A stretch of DNA of 64,000 nt from Chrysomallon squamiferum (GCA_012295275.1 CM022677.1:13482154-13546153); one strand, 5' to 3'; counted from the stretch's first letter, positions 12,252 to 25,197 are shown. Translations and numbers: made by a program. The notes: a model not told the origin generated them from the letters alone.

Positions 12252-12555
12252 GTAAGTTAACACTGTCTTTTCTTATCCATTCACATGTGTCACCTCTTTA
12301 ACTCACAAAGATGATTATGATATTTGTATAAAAAGTAAGGTAAAAATAATCAGAATGTAATATTTTTGTCAACTGCTATCTCATTACTTGCATTTTTTAT
12401 TTTTTTTTATTTTATTAGCCCTAATCAGATATACATTGATGAAAAAGGCTGTTAATTCAGATATTTGTAAGAAAAAATAATGTAAATTATTTGTTGCTGA
12501 ATTGAAAGCTCTTAAGAATTAAGGATGGCATTGTGTTGGCTTTATTTTGTTCTTG

Positions 12556-12613
<58 letters not shown>
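12556..12613. repeat. (TTA)n microsatellite
   Basis: About 57 bp of TTA repeats. The right-arm equivalent (33666-33691, TAA) is less than half as long. Confidence 0.97.
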
Positions 12614-12616
<3 letters not shown>

Positions 12617-12638
12617 CAAAATAATGATTTAATTTCAG

Positions 12639-12691
12639 GAAACAGTTAATGGCAGTGGAATAGCCTTTTGGCAGCAATTGTACAGAAATAG
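12639..12691 (+). CDS. MCC: MCC-like exon with in-frame stop (left copy)
   Basis: 53 nt between aatttcag and gtaatg. In the frame that continues from the preceding exon it reads KQLMAVE and then hits TAG. The right-arm copy (33587-33639) has three differing bases and reads through as KQLMAVKKPFGSNFTEI. The stop is therefore a lesion specific to the left copy. Confidence 0.65.
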
Positions 12692-12967
12692 GTAATGTTA
12701 TTAGCAATTCTTAGTCAACAATCTATGAATTTTACAAATTTGATTAATTATTAAATATGATTGGGAAATAAAATGCATGTTTATGTTAGTGTTTCAACAC
12801 TAAAGAAGACAATTTATAACGTGAAAGTTTGATTTTTTTTTTTTTTGTTTTTGTAGTAGTTTGTGGGGGGGTCCTGTTTTTTTAATTAAAAATATAATCT
12901 ATATAGCTGTTGTTATATTTTATTTATTTTTATTAATTAAGAATGAGTTTAATTTGTTTTGGTCCAG

Positions 12968-13014
12968 GTTCTAAAAGATCCATGTCTATGTGTGGATTGA
13001 ATGCTGCTTTAAAG
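12968..13014 (+). CDS. MCC: MCC-like exon (left copy)
   Basis: 47 nt between tttggtccag and gtatgt. It is read as G-SKRSMSMCGLNAALK, completing a codon begun in the previous exon and ending on a codon boundary. Splice borders and length match the right-arm copy at 33264-33310. Confidence 0.6.
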
Positions 13015-14053
13015 GTATGTTTTATTCATTCACTTTTGTGTTTTATATCTCATTTCATTAAGAATGAATTTGATCAAAAGTAGCATGCAGGCAATTTATT
13101 TTTAATTACAGAATAGTATTGATAGTTTTATATAAATTGTTCATAAAGCATGCCTATTTGCTTGATATTTTAAATGATTAGTTTAGATGGTACAGAATCA
13201 ATGTAATAATGGTTTATGCACAACAAACCTTGTAATAATTTACATATCAGCCTAATAGAGTAGTGAACAGAACACTTGTATAAATTTGTAATTTGCTGTT
13301 ATTAATACTTCACTCTAATATAAAATACATACATTTTATACTTTATGTGGTAGGGCTGAAGATATTTACAATATTTTGTAATTTAGTATATGGATGGAAT
13401 TGGCTTGAAAGATTTTGCTTATTTTGTTATTTTTATCACATGCAAGTGTAATGTTGTCTTTATTTTAAATACATTTTAAAATATACATAATGGATTCATT
13501 ATTGTAACTATTAGCTTAATTAGGATAATTGTGGTTTATATATTTCATTAGTGGCAAAAATTAATTTATAAATTAAATATTTTAATTATTCAAATAATTT
13601 GTTGTTAATGATGTAACTATAACGATTGTTAAAGGTTTAAGTTTGTCCAAATAATCTCAAATATATTTTCATCATGCTAGTCTGTTAGTATTTCAAAACA
13701 ATCAGAATTAGAAGAACATTTTCTTACTGTCTAATGTAGGTTTAAAATGTTTATTTACTTAATGTTCCTGGCAGTCATCTTAAACTGGAAATATTGTTTA
13801 TACTCTCTTTTACTGGTGTATTGCTATTTTAATCCTTTTATACGAAAGATAAAAAATATGATTCACATAAAGAATAAAAAAAACTTTTAATAAATTATTT
13901 TTATTATTAAAATTGTATTATGGAAAAAAATAAAAATGTGGACTACAAGTCTTCTTGCTAAGACAGTGAAATACAGTTAGAGCAGACATCAAAAATACTG
14001 CTTGCACTTTATTTTATGTTTAGTTTATTAATGAATATTATATTTTGTTGTAG

Positions 14054-14221
14054 GATCCTAGACAACAGATTCATGCTGCCTCATCCAGCACTTCAGTTGA
14101 AAATGTTGTAAGACACATTTTCAGAAAAGGTTCACTAGATCACCAGAATGCTATTACATCACAGTCTTCCCTGTCCAGAGAAAGCTCAACACTTTCAAGA
14201 GAAAATATGTCTGAAATTTAA
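14054..14221 (+). CDS. MCC: MCC-like terminal exon (left copy)
   Basis: Starts after tgttgtag on a codon boundary and is open for 55 codons to TAA. It begins DPRQQIHAASSSTSVENVV, continues through RHIFRKG, and ends in a serine-rich tail with RESSTLSREN. The right-arm copy has a stop right after RHIFRKG. Which C-terminus is ancestral cannot be decided here. It is assigned to the MCC-like gene by splice phase only; this tail is not recognisable as vertebrate MCC. Confidence 0.6.
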   Translation, partial: DPRQQIHAASSSTSVENVVRHIFRKGSLDHQNAITSQSSLSRESSTLSRENMSEI

Positions 14222-17200
14222 GACAGTAAAATCAGTCTAATTTGAATTTATAAATATTGAGAAAAAAAGAGAAATCTGAAGGGAAAATTTTTTGAAAACT
14301 CAGTGATCTCCAAGAGACTGCATTGTCAATGTGATCAGAACATCCAGTGTACACATTGTACTTCACAGCAGCTTGCACTGTTTTTATCATTGATGTGTGC
14401 TTGGTTATTCTAATGTTTCTCACTGGAAGAGGAATGGATATGCATCATTGCTATGGAATGTCATTTTTCTAAATAAGCTAAAATTAATGTGACAACCAAT
14501 TTTTTCTTTGTCTTATTTAAATCAGGGCAGTTTGCTGGGGGTAATGTAAATATAACTGAAGATTGTGTAGTTGTGGTAATTAGAATTTTTGTTTTTGTTT
14601 TTTGTTTTTTTTACAATTCAGGAAACCTTTTTTTTTTAAATGTCTTTTTATTATTTAAATCATGGAAAAATCAAGGGCTTATTGGAGGTAATGACTATTA
14701 ATAAAATTAACTATTAACTAAATTAAAATGTTATTTGCATTAACAATAACTGTTATTTTTCATTAGAAGAAACAAGTTGAAATTACTTAAAAACCTGTCT
14801 AGATAATAAAACTTAAATATTCAATTATTTTTGTTTAGACATTTCTGGCAGTTTTTATAATTTGCCTTTGCCACTTTAGAAAGAATAATTGAATTATTTC
14901 AATAAGGAGTCTTTAAAAAACAGAAAATAATTTATAAATGATAAAAAAAAATAAGAGGAAAAAAAATGTACATAATTGGAATTTTTCCGAGTATTTTATA
15001 ATTTGCCTTTCACATTTTCATAAAATTCAAAAAATTATTTCAATAATGTGCAATTGGAAATGTCTTCCAATTTGTTTATAATCTGTGAAAAAAAAATTAA
15101 AATAATAAATAAACAAAAAAACAAATATGATAATAATTCAAAAGAAAGAAAATAATTATCTCTTTAAAAAATGAAGTACAAAATGGTATTTAATTTTCCA
15201 AGGTAAATTATGTTACATAAATGGGTGACAATACAAATATTTTTAATACGAAAATATTATTTGTTCTTAACTGTTTTAAATCCGGACATCTACAAACTCA
15301 AACCCATTGCATCTTATCTAAAAACAATAATCAAAATAGAAAATAATGCTTAAGTTGTTTCAGTTTGTTAACATTAAAAATGTTAAGGCACATTTAAATA
15401 ATTTAAAACAAAAATAAACAAATAATAATAATTATTATTATTATTACATACATCATTCCAGTTTCATTTTCTTTAAAATAAAAATTACTGCAAATATGTT
15501 TTTAAAAATGATACTGGTTTTAATAGAGCTAAAATTATTTTTTAGCCTGATTAATTTCAGGTTTTTTTCAAATATCATTTAATGTTAATAAGAACAATTC
15601 AAAATCAAGACAATAATATAAGACTAAATCATTAAAATAATCCAGTTTAATAATTGTATTTTTATATCTAATTGTATATCATTTTTCTGTTCATTTAAAA
15701 AAAAAAAAAAAACAATCAAAACACTTAGAACTTGTATTTATTTATCCATAAACAAGGACATTGTCTTTCACATACAACAGTTCTCTGTGAGCGCAAACAC
15801 ATTAACTCTTTCTCACAGATAACATCCTGTAACCGTGATTAATTTTTGTCCTTGGTTATTATTTTGCTGTATAACTACTTTGGGGGATGCAGTCTGGGAG
15901 CAATGGTGTCCAGTCTAAACACAACAATGAAAGACAGATGAGTCGAGTTCCGAAGTGTTTATTGCTGGTCAGCCAAGTGCCTTATCTTTTACATATAATA
16001 CATATATATATACATATATATATACATCTTGCATACCCATCAATTGGCCGGCTCATATCGTTATGTATGTCTACAGCGATCCTGTTAGTTGTAACATTTT
16101 TCTGTCGTCGCCTGCTTCTCTCTATGAACTGTCCAAATTAGTTATTATTATTATTGTTCTCTCTATATCTTTGTGCATCTCCCTAATAGTTTATATACTT
16201 TAAGAGTATCTCCTATTAAACTTACTGTTTCAGTGTTGCATGTTCATTTTAAAATTAATTGTTTTAAATTACTTTTGCAATGTTGATTGTAAAATTGTGT
16301 TTCAGTTTCTTTGTATGATATCTGCTTTTTTTTATATAATTGTATCAACAAGTTGAATATTTCTTATTTGAAATTTCATTTATCATCAATAGTAAACATG
16401 GAGTAAAACAGATGCAAAGTGTCACGCGAGGTCTCGATTACGTCATCAGTTTTACAGTCTACCGTGTAAAACAAGTTTCTGAGGCGAAGACAATGTCTTT
16501 TTTTTTTTTTGTCTTTTTTAAATTCATAATACAGGAAAAGATGAAGATTTTGAAATCAATATAAAACTCTCACATTATTTTTTCTGATTCTACATTTTTC
16601 CGTATAAACTGCGCTCCATTAAAAACTTAATGTTTCTCTTTTTTTCTTTTTTCTTATTGTTTATTTTTTATATAAATATATTTATTTATTTTATTATATT
16701 AGTATTTTTTGTTTCTTAATCCTGGCAAAGTATGTTCGAATAAAAATAGGACTGATTAAAAAAATAACGTGTTATTTTCTTTATTTTTAGGGCGTTATGC
16801 AATTTTAATTAGTGAGATAGTAATATATATATATTTTGTATTAACTATAATTCACAATATATTAGTAATTAGAGGATTAATTATCAGTTTAATAACATAT
16901 TAATCTCAGTTTCCTGGAATATCACCTTTTTTTTTAAATTGTACAATATTACTCTCACAACATCTCTGTAGTTCTACATATTACGCGGGACTTGTAATTA
17001 TCACAGTTATAAGTATCAGAAAACAACACTGATCATATCTTTTCCTGTCTCTCTAAATCACATTTTATTAAAAAAAAAAAAAAAAATTCAGAACATATTC
17101 AGCAAAATTATTAAATTTATTAAGCTTCATACGTCAGTTTATTTTATCACAATTTCACAAATTGTTCTGCCTACTCACGCATAACCAGGCTCCGATCTCT

Positions 17201-17297
17201 TATTTATTTATTTATTTTTATTATTATTTATTTATTTTATTATAATTATTATTATTATCATTATTTTTATTTATGATTTTTAAAAAAAAAATGTATG

Positions 17298-17348
<51 letters not shown>

Positions 17349-18382
17349 TTATTATTATTATTATTATTTTTTAAATACAGAGATATCTCCTCCTACAAGA
17401 TGTAAGGAGTAACTTCTCAGCTCAGTTTGCAAGAGATTAATAACAGACTTTTATTAGCGTAATTTTCTAAAGATAATTTGAGATTTCTCGACTGAATTTA
17501 CATTTTTATTTACTACCAACTGTGCCACTTATACGAATAAATTACGTTCAATCTTAGTAGCTATACCACTGTTTACATTGATATTTTATTACGTTTATCT
17601 CTAACAAATATGTATATAATTGTCAGTAAAATTTTGGATACAGCTAAAGGAATATTATCGGCTTTTCAAAAATAATCTGATCATTTTAATAAAGTAAATG
17701 TCGTCAATCAATTTTAAATTACATGTGAAAACTGCGCTCAATTTTCAGCATCATGCAGAACTTTTTAGTGAAATCTGTTCTGTTGTTAATCAAATATCAC
17801 ATTAATCATTATCTGAGCTTTTATTTATAATGGCATTTTACAGCGCTCGACTTGTAAATTCAGAAACAAATAACTGTTAATACTGAACACGTGAGACGTT
17901 ACACTTTACTTGAATCACAAAATTAGTTTTTGCTTAGCAAAACGATATTAAAATTAAAATTCACAGGGATAAGCGGCGTTTTCTATTTGAATAAAAGGCA
18001 ACGTAATTCACATTAATACATAAAACCAGCGCCATTTATGTTTTACCATAAACTGATACTGAGTGAAAATAATGTGATGTTTTATTGTTCTCCTCTGTTT
18101 GCATCATACAAAATACTGATAATTTCACGTACATTTTATTCTACTAGTAGAAATCTTATAGTTAATATTATATTTTTTAAGTTACATCATAGTTACATGC
18201 CTGTCCTCCTGAACTAGTGTTTATGAGATATGAGGATATTTTTAGTTAGCTAGACGAAATTGTTTCATCTTGTTAAAATATAACAATGATGTTATTACTA
18301 TAAAGTAAATATTAATGTTTCTTCTGCAGTTAATAATATTAAACTGGCCCTTCTCATCTATATCATATTAAACATATTATAT
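14222..18382. other. Gene-free AT-rich tract of left arm
   Basis: Probably 3' UTR of the MCC-like copy followed by intergenic DNA. It contains A/T homopolymers, a (TA)n patch near 16003-16022, a dispersed-repeat segment at 16425-16494 and a long (TTA)n run at 17299-17347. No coding signal was seen. Confidence 0.6.
16425..16494 (+). repeat. Dispersed repeat shared with 62 kb
   Basis: The order GGTCTCGATTACG...CAGTTT then TTTCTGAGGCGAAGACAAT recurs, with the last 19 bases identical, at 62035-62115 outside the inverted duplication. The right-arm copy is at about 29820-29890 in inverse orientation. It is probably a fragment of an interspersed element that I cannot name. Confidence 0.6.
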
Positions 18383-18558
18383 AATACTTTTAGATAATAC
18401 CTTCTTTTTTAATTATTTACATCCACTATATTCGATACATAGATTATTTCGATATTTGTCATATTTGCATACTTTATGCAATAATACCTCAGATTAAAGA
18501 TGTAATTGGTCCCAAATTTCCGATAGTGAAGTGACGTATCGTTAAGCGGGAGACTAAT
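18383..18558 (+). repeat. 176 bp inverted repeat, left member
   Basis: Begins aatacttttagataatacc and ends cgggagactaat. The exact reverse complement except for one base lies at 18919-19094, enclosing a 360 bp loop. The corresponding right-arm members (27541-27700 and about 27988-28020) are much more degraded. Confidence 0.95.
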
Positions 18559-18918
18559 ATGATATACATATCCAATATAAACTATATAAATTGTTGTGAT
18601 ACTACGCTGTACAGCTGACAGTAATCCAGACACGATACCGGCAAATGCTGATGATAAAAAGAAACGGAAGACAATAACTTTAGAAACAAAATACATTATC
18701 TTAAATGAAATCAAACCCACAATGAGCGGCATATAATTATTTCTTAATGTATTTGTATAAATTGATTTGTAAATGATTTACTGTTTACTTAATATCTAAA
18801 ATCTATTAAATAATTTATGTCTAAACTGCCGTTTTATTTCTCCTTATTTCACCTCTTTTTTATGTCAGATCTCATCAGCGAGAAAGTAACCACTGCTTTT
18901 AACCTTAATTCTATGTAA

Positions 18919-19094
18919 ATTAGTCTCCCGCTTAACGATACGTCACTTCACTATCGGAAATTTGGGACCAATTACATCTTTAATCTGAGGTTTTATTGCA
19001 TAAAGTATGCAAATATGACAAATATCGAAATAATCTATGTATCGAATATAGTGGATGTAAATAATTAAAAAAGAAGGTATTATCTAAAAGTATT
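18919..19094 (-). repeat. 176 bp inverted repeat, right member
   Basis: Reverse complement of 18383-18558 with a single mismatch in the A-rich part (aataaaacc versus aataatacc). The structure resembles a foldback or MITE-like unit or a template-switch duplication. Confidence 0.95.
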
Positions 19095-19578
19095 CCCAAT
19101 GATTTGGTCCTTCGTATGAACTTTTTCAGTCATAGCCAAAGTATTTGCAGGTCATAATATCTTTAGTGTACATACTATTAATATACTATGTCACATATAT
19201 TGTATTATATGTGCACAATGTGAATATGTATGTGTGCATAACGTAAATATAATCAGTAACTAATATCTTGAACATGTTTAAGTTGAATATGGCTGAATTC
19301 GAACAGTTAATGATAAATGTAACGTTCACATATTCTGTTTACTGAATATAAGTAAATTACTCGTAAAATGTGTTAGTTATTTATAATATTTTTGTCGTTT
19401 TCTTTTACAGAAGCAAGCCATAAGCATTAATAAAAAAACACATCTTTATGCTTTTTACTTTTCTTTTATTTTTTTTTTATTTTTTAATAGAAGATGAAAT
19501 TGATGTAAAATTGTTTATTATTGGTCGCTTGTTTTGTAACTGAAAGGAAATGTTTATGAATTAGAAATGACCAGTTTA

Positions 19579-19641
<63 letters not shown>
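19579..19641. repeat. (TAA)n microsatellite
   Basis: Perfect TAA repeats followed by imperfect AAT/AAG/GAT-type triplets to about 19770. They produce long poly-Asn and poly-Tyr open frames that are not genes. The inverse copy is at about 26870-27056. Confidence 0.97.
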
Positions 19642-19642
<1 letters not shown>

Positions 19643-19799
19643 GTAACAGTAACTGTAATTATAGTAATAAGAATAAGAATAAGAAGAATACGAATAATAA
19701 CAATAATAATAATAATGTTCATGAGTATGATCATGATAATGAGGAAGAGGAAGATGATGATGATAATAATGAAAAAGAACAAATCTACAACAAATGAGC

Positions 19800-20050
19800 A
19801 GTGAACGCTTATTCTGCTTTCGGTTAATGTTACATAATCGATTTAGGAACAATGCGCTCCGCCTCTGAATGTTAGAAAGAAACCAGATGTATGCACAGGC
19901 CAAGTTCATTATATACAGAGGCACATTCGGCACCGTTTCATTGGATCTCAATATCGAATCAGCACTGACTTCCTGAGATGGCAATAATAATATCAAGGAG
20001 CCCATAATCCATTTGCCATGTTTCCTCCTTTTGTGCAAATGTCGCAAAAG
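19800..20050 (-). other. Conserved non-repetitive segment, possible coding remnant
   Basis: On the minus strand an open reading runs through PLYIMNLACAYIWFLSNIQR and then a basic stretch. It enters the triplet repeat at its 3' end. The right arm keeps the PLYIMNLACAYIW part but has stops upstream. It could be an exon relic or chance; I do not recognise it. Confidence 0.2.
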
Positions 20051-21300
20051 GTAGTTATAATTCTCAAAATGTTCGTTAAGTCAAAAACAAGATGTTCACT
20101 GATTTTTAGCCACGATTTGTTGTTATCGTTGTGGTAGTGTGGGAGGGTGTTTTATTTAAAAAATAAAAGAACAAAAACTAAAAATATAAATAAAAATAAA
20201 AATAAACAAAATAAATAAATAAATAAATAAAATAATGAAAGGAAAGGAAAAGAAAAATGTGTAGCACTTTTCACTTCCGTAACAAATATGAAATGTAGAT
20301 CAGGTATTAATCTTTATTTATTTGAAATATCAATATCATGAAAATATGTATACCGCTAAATGTTTTCTAAAATCCGTTTTGTATCGTAAACAAACTATTA
20401 TCGCTTTATTTTGGGAATGTGATAAAAATACTGGTATTTGACTGAATGTTTATTGTTGTTCTACCTGAATAGATTAAATGTATATTATATTAATATATAA
20501 TTAATTAGCTATTACATTAGCTACTGTAGGATTGTAATCTCATGCAGTCAACATGACATTTTGAACATTTCATAAAAAATATCTTGCGTTTTAAAGAATA
20601 TTTTAAAATTTAATGAACTTCGATCACAGTATTTGTTTCAATAAAGCTTGAAACAATGAACTGAAATCAGAAGACTTTCTACACATAAAATTTCCATCAT
20701 CCTCTTATTTTTTTAGGTACAAGATATCCTCAATCGTTAATATCGGTTGAAGAAACTTTCTCGTGCTGCGGTGGCGAAACTTGGAGAAATAGAAACGAGC
20801 CTTTAAGAGAATTGTTATTGCTAACAAATTGCATCCATGTTCGCTACTTTAGCCGATATGTTTAAAATTCCTTCCAGACCTTGGTACCGTTCTTTATGAC
20901 CGTGGCTTATCGCTTTGCTTTGAACTAGTGTAACTCCTTTTTACCTAAAATCTTTATCATTACTTTTTTTCAAGGCAGTGTCACAGGATCCTATAACGAT
21001 AGCAGTAACTGACCCTAAATTCAGATTTCCATGTAAACGAAATGGAAAGCCATAACAGAATGGGTAAGCTACCCAAATTGGGTTTGCTCTATGAGTAATA
21101 ACAGATAGGATTTTATATATTTAACTGTTTTATTAGCACGTTTAAGTTTACTAGAAACAATACATACAGTACATTTTTGAATCTATATTTGCGCTATCGC
21201 TGACAAATTACTACAGCAGTAACAGTGAACAACAATATTTGTATCACATCAGAACTACTAAACATATTTATTAGTTACAATTACTCTGAATACACACTCA
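20051..21300. other. AT-rich non-coding tract, inner end of left arm
   Basis: No gene was recognised. The last 180 nt differ from the right arm by a single base, the closest match between the arms that I checked. Confidence 0.6.
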
Positions 21301-21500
21301 NNNNNNNNNNNNNNNNNNNNNNNNNNNNNNNNNNNNNNNNNNNNNNNNNNNNNNNNNNNNNNNNNNNNNNNNNNNNNNNNNNNNNNNNNNNNNNNNNNNN
21401 NNNNNNNNNNNNNNNNNNNNNNNNNNNNNNNNNNNNNNNNNNNNNNNNNNNNNNNNNNNNNNNNNNNNNNNNNNNNNNNNNNNNNNNNNNNNNNNNNNNN
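21301..21500. other. Assembly gap of 200 N
   Basis: A second run of exactly 200 N. The left arm of the inverted duplication ends on the base before it. Confidence 0.99.
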
Positions 21501-24039
21501 ATAGATTTGAAATATGCACATACATGAATATAACACCTTTTCAGCCAATAACATCTGATTAACTAAAACCTGAATGATCAATTTTGGATGCTAGGAATCA
21601 CTATCTTTTTTTTCGGGAGGTGGGGTGATTTGACATGGAATGACCCAAAACCATCTTAAGTAGGCAGGAGAGCTATATCTCAAGGATCTACACTCTATAC
21701 CACATATGTCCCAAAACTGTCTGACATACATTTCTCTGCAATAAAGGCTCTTTTGTGTGATTGTCTTGTCAGTATTACAGCTGATGAAACTATTGAAGTG
21801 CGTGATCTTGGCATCATGTAGGTACCGGCAGGCAAATTTTTTCTGACTTTAATTTCACATAATATGCAAAAGCAAAAATAATGAAAACACACAACAAATT
21901 ATGACTCTATCTCCAGCGGTTAAGAAGATATATGCAAATTGGTATGACAGGTATTTGGTTCTTTTTTAGCCCTATTTTGGCTAATTAGCAGAAAAGGCTA
22001 CTTTGGCCAACTGTAGTTTGAAAAGTAATTAATACAAAATACTGAAAATCAACAAGAGTGATGGGACTAACTTGGTAAATGAGCTCAATTTTTTTCAGAC
22101 CTGTATGTTTGTATGTGTGGTCAGAATAACATGCTGAACATGCCAAAATCTTCAAAACGACACACAGCAGAATGACTAAAAATCAACACTGTTGTTTCAG
22201 TTTTTGTCTTATTTGACAAATTCAACCTGTGTTGTGAAGAATTTATCAAGATGTTTCAAATGACATACTTGAATTTAACATTTGTAATAAAAAAACTTTA
22301 TTTACATAAGCAGCTTCAATTTTCACTCTATTAAATAACTGGCAGTAATAAGTTAAGATACTGTGATGTGTATATATCATATATATATATAAATGTTACT
22401 GAAAAGGTCTACAAGCATTTGATGTTTAAGCATAATCCTTTGCAATACATATACTCAGCTAATCCTTGGAGTCAACTCTAGAAAGGTGTTGCAGGTATTA
22501 ATCAGGGACAATAAAATGTATGTAATCGTGAAACTAGAGGCAATTAAAGACACAGGTGTTATAAGTCTGTCATTTGAACCAAACATAAAATAATTTTCTT
22601 AGGTTTGTACTTGCTGTGATTTGACAGCAAACAAAAGTTACCTATCATCTGACCATTGTTGAAATTTTTTCTGATAGAGCTTACAAATAAGCAAAAATAA
22701 TGTTTTAAAACTGATCAATTTATGATTTTATATTTTTTTAAAAGTGATTAGATTTTTATTCAGCATTCCATCAATACCTCTGAATGCATTGTTCTATTAT
22801 GTTGTATAGTTTGTTATGCTTACGATTCTTAATTCGACGTTTATCACAAGAATTTTGAATGCAAAATAATCGATGGTTTTAAACTGAAGATAGTAATCGT
22901 CAAAACAATGTTAATTCGTTTATTTCAAAATGCGATTTCGCTACGCACGTGCTATAATAATACGCTAAAAGTAGGAACATTGAAGAAAAATAATCAGCCA
23001 ACAAGTTATTAAAAATATAAACAACATATAAATATAATCATTTCAAACTGCGCCAGACCATTCTAGCTGTACATGAAATCTACGGCGATATCCTTCTGTA
23101 AAAAACGTAACGTAATGGCGATTTCCCTTTCAAACGCGGAGCTTCTTTTCGCCAAAGAAGACACACCGTAGTGTCGCACATTGGTTGAAAGGTAATTGAA
23201 TGATCTTTCATTTGATCCCGTGAAAATAGGATTTATTTTCAGCCAGTTTTTAAAAAAAAATAGGTTTGAAGGCATGAAAAAGTACATTTTGGACACAACT
23301 ATTGATATAAGCCATTGCCAGCGACGACACGCACACTGCTAGAAAGATTGAACTTTGACCCTCCTTGAAGTCATTGTGGCGAAAACAAAGCCAGGCGTTT
23401 GTATTTTAGGACTTTTACTCCACGCTGATTGCTGACCACGGGTGCCGAAGTGCGTTTACCCCCAACGCGCTTAACACTCTCGTACACAGAACTGATTTAA
23501 CATACAACAAGAACAACAACACCATTTAAAAGTGCACATAAAGATCTTTAGTTACATGTATTTGTTTATAGAAGGGATTTGGGAGTGGAGGAAAATGGAC
23601 AAAATATTATCTTTTAACAGCTTTGACCAATTATATCGGCTAGGATGCCGGTACCTACATCTTGAATGTTACTGGGATCATTCAAGGGAAGACATATTTG
23701 ATCGGTGTTGTAAAAGCGTAATAGTTTAGCTTAGAAATTGATTTTAATAATATAATTTGCATACTGTAAGAAGTCATACAGGAATGATTTGTCAGTTGTC
23801 TATCTGAACTGTGCATGTACTGTGTCTTGCTCATATTGTCAACCTGGCCTCTGAGCTAATCCAGAACAGAGATTTATCCCACATGTCTAATTTGATATCT
23901 ATGATCAAATCGTCACTCACTCACTGTATAAGAAATCTGAGAAAAAGAACTACTTCATAAAACACCTCTCTACCTAAATGAACTTGAAGACTAATGGGAC
24001 AAGAATCCAGCAAATCCGTACTACAAAACAGTACGAAAT

Positions 24040-24355
24040 TTTGATTCATCTCAGCTGTCTGCAATCGCACACAATATCAAAGACTTCACTGCTCTCGAGG
24101 CTCTGCAGAATCCATTTCTTGAGTTGCTCGAGGAATGGCTCATGTATATGGGGTATCATGAAGTACTTATCACTATTTTGTCCATTTCCGAGTTTTGGCA
24201 AGGCATGCACAATGCAGAGTTGCCTCCTAAAGCTATCTGCCATAGCATCTGATGCTGTTTGGATGCATGTAACTTCTGTTGATGTTGAAATAAGTTTTTC
24301 TCAACTACAAACATCCACTTAATGAGAGAAGAAAGAGCAAAGCAACATGCCATGT
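24040..24355 (+). pseudogene. hAT-type transposase C-terminal remnant
   Basis: Two frames together give a hAT-like C-terminal dimerisation region. One frame carries NPFLELLEEW, then SEFWQGMHNAELPPKA; after a frame shift near 24240 comes AVWMHVTSVDVEISFSQLQ, and then LMREERAKQ. In hAT transposases the block (V/I)W-x-P-V-x-S-V-D-x-E-R-x-F-S is characteristic. Here the proline is replaced (MHVTSVDVE) and ERSFS has become EISFS. Frameshifts and stops make it non-functional. No terminal inverted repeats were found around it. Confidence 0.6.
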
Positions 24356-25140
24356 AAATGGAGACATTGAAGTTTGCTTCATTTAGTTACAATTACATGG
24401 CCAGAAGAATCTTGAATAAAGACCAGTGAAAATAGTGTATTTTCTATTTTATTTTGTTTTATTACATCATTTATTCCCAAAAAGGAAATGAAACCGAATT
24501 TACAAAAAACACGAAAAAGAAAAATGCTTTTTTAAAAAAAATGAAAACTACTGGGTCTAAAAATGACATCTTCAGATGAATTTCATTTTACAGTACTGAT
24601 ATGAACAGTTAGAACACGAGAATAATAATAATAATAATAATAATAATATGGAGTATATGCAAAAAGTCAGAACATTGAAGAAAAGCATACAACCTGCAAA
24701 TTACTAAACATATGCATTATACATTAATAATGTGTTTTAAATTTAATATGTAAAGTTAAAATGTAAAGTAAATTATATATATATATATATATCCTATTTT
24801 TAACAATACCTGAAATAATTTCGAACTGGGTGAAGAATAATGTTAGAAACAGACACAATTTCCCAACATCCGACATGCCGCCACTCATTTAATCAATGTA
24901 GTTTTATAGTCTCGGGCTTTGTACTTAATCGCACGAAAGGTGAAAGCTTCGTCACAGTAAGCTAAATCTAATATAAATTGATTTTGTTAATAGAATATAG
25001 AATCCTTATTAAGAAACCACCAAATATTCTGAACTCTACAGTCTGCATTTGAAGTAGTCTTTTCTTTTCTTTTTTTTTCTTTTTTTTTTTAATAGGAGAT
25101 AACTCTCTTGAAATTGTTATGAATTTAGCTATTCAATATA

Positions 25141-25194
<54 letters not shown>
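25141..25194. repeat. (AT)n microsatellite
   Basis: About 54 bp of alternating AT, located about 115 bp outside the inner end of the right arm. Long AT runs extrude readily as cruciforms, which may matter beside an inverted repeat. Confidence 0.97.

Positions 25195-25197
<3 letters not shown>

Larger units (their letters stand above)
1915..14221 (+). pseudogene. MCC: MCC-like gene, 3' half, left-arm copy
   Basis: This is a second, inverted copy of the 3' part of an MCC-family coiled-coil gene. Exon-like pieces with GT/AG boundaries lie at 1915-2130, 12154-12251, 12639-12691, 12968-13014 and 14054-14221; the last ends in a TAA stop. In human MCC the C-terminus contains the RREKK, QELV, SEIRHQQSAEFVNDLKRAN and KKHQNKLKKLE stretches, and these are recognisable here. 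Lesions: two A residues are missing from a homopolymer in the first exon, giving a frameshift, and the third piece has an in-frame TAG in the only frame that joins its neighbours. The first exon does not join the second piece in frame, so the model is incomplete. No 5' exons are present because the contig ends at the gap. Most likely non-functional, or a sequence-error-bearing haplotype copy. Confidence 0.7.
1813..21300 (+). repeat. Left arm of giant inverted duplication
   Basis: The whole of this gap-bounded contig is found again in reverse complement at 25311-43868. Shared landmarks, in order, are MCC-like exons, hairpin minisatellite, gypsy remnant, telomere-like patch, MCC-like terminal exons, and the AT-rich tract with the same (TTA)n runs. 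Differences include a 1.99 kb tandem duplication present only here, a near-perfect 176 bp inner inverted repeat, longer microsatellites, and scattered substitutions and indels. Both ends coincide with N gaps, so the true extent of homology is unknown. Confidence 0.95.

Noticed and set aside
19484-19797. Poly-Tyr and poly-Asn proteins over (TAA)n repeats
   Set aside because: They are translations of triplet microsatellites; equivalent artefacts occur at 499-690, 12519-12707, 26766-27151 and 48095-48525.
19800-20050. Membrane-protein exon (a sugar-transporter-like reading was considered)
   Set aside because: The resemblance is only a short hydrophobic stretch, and the right arm has stops upstream in the same frame.
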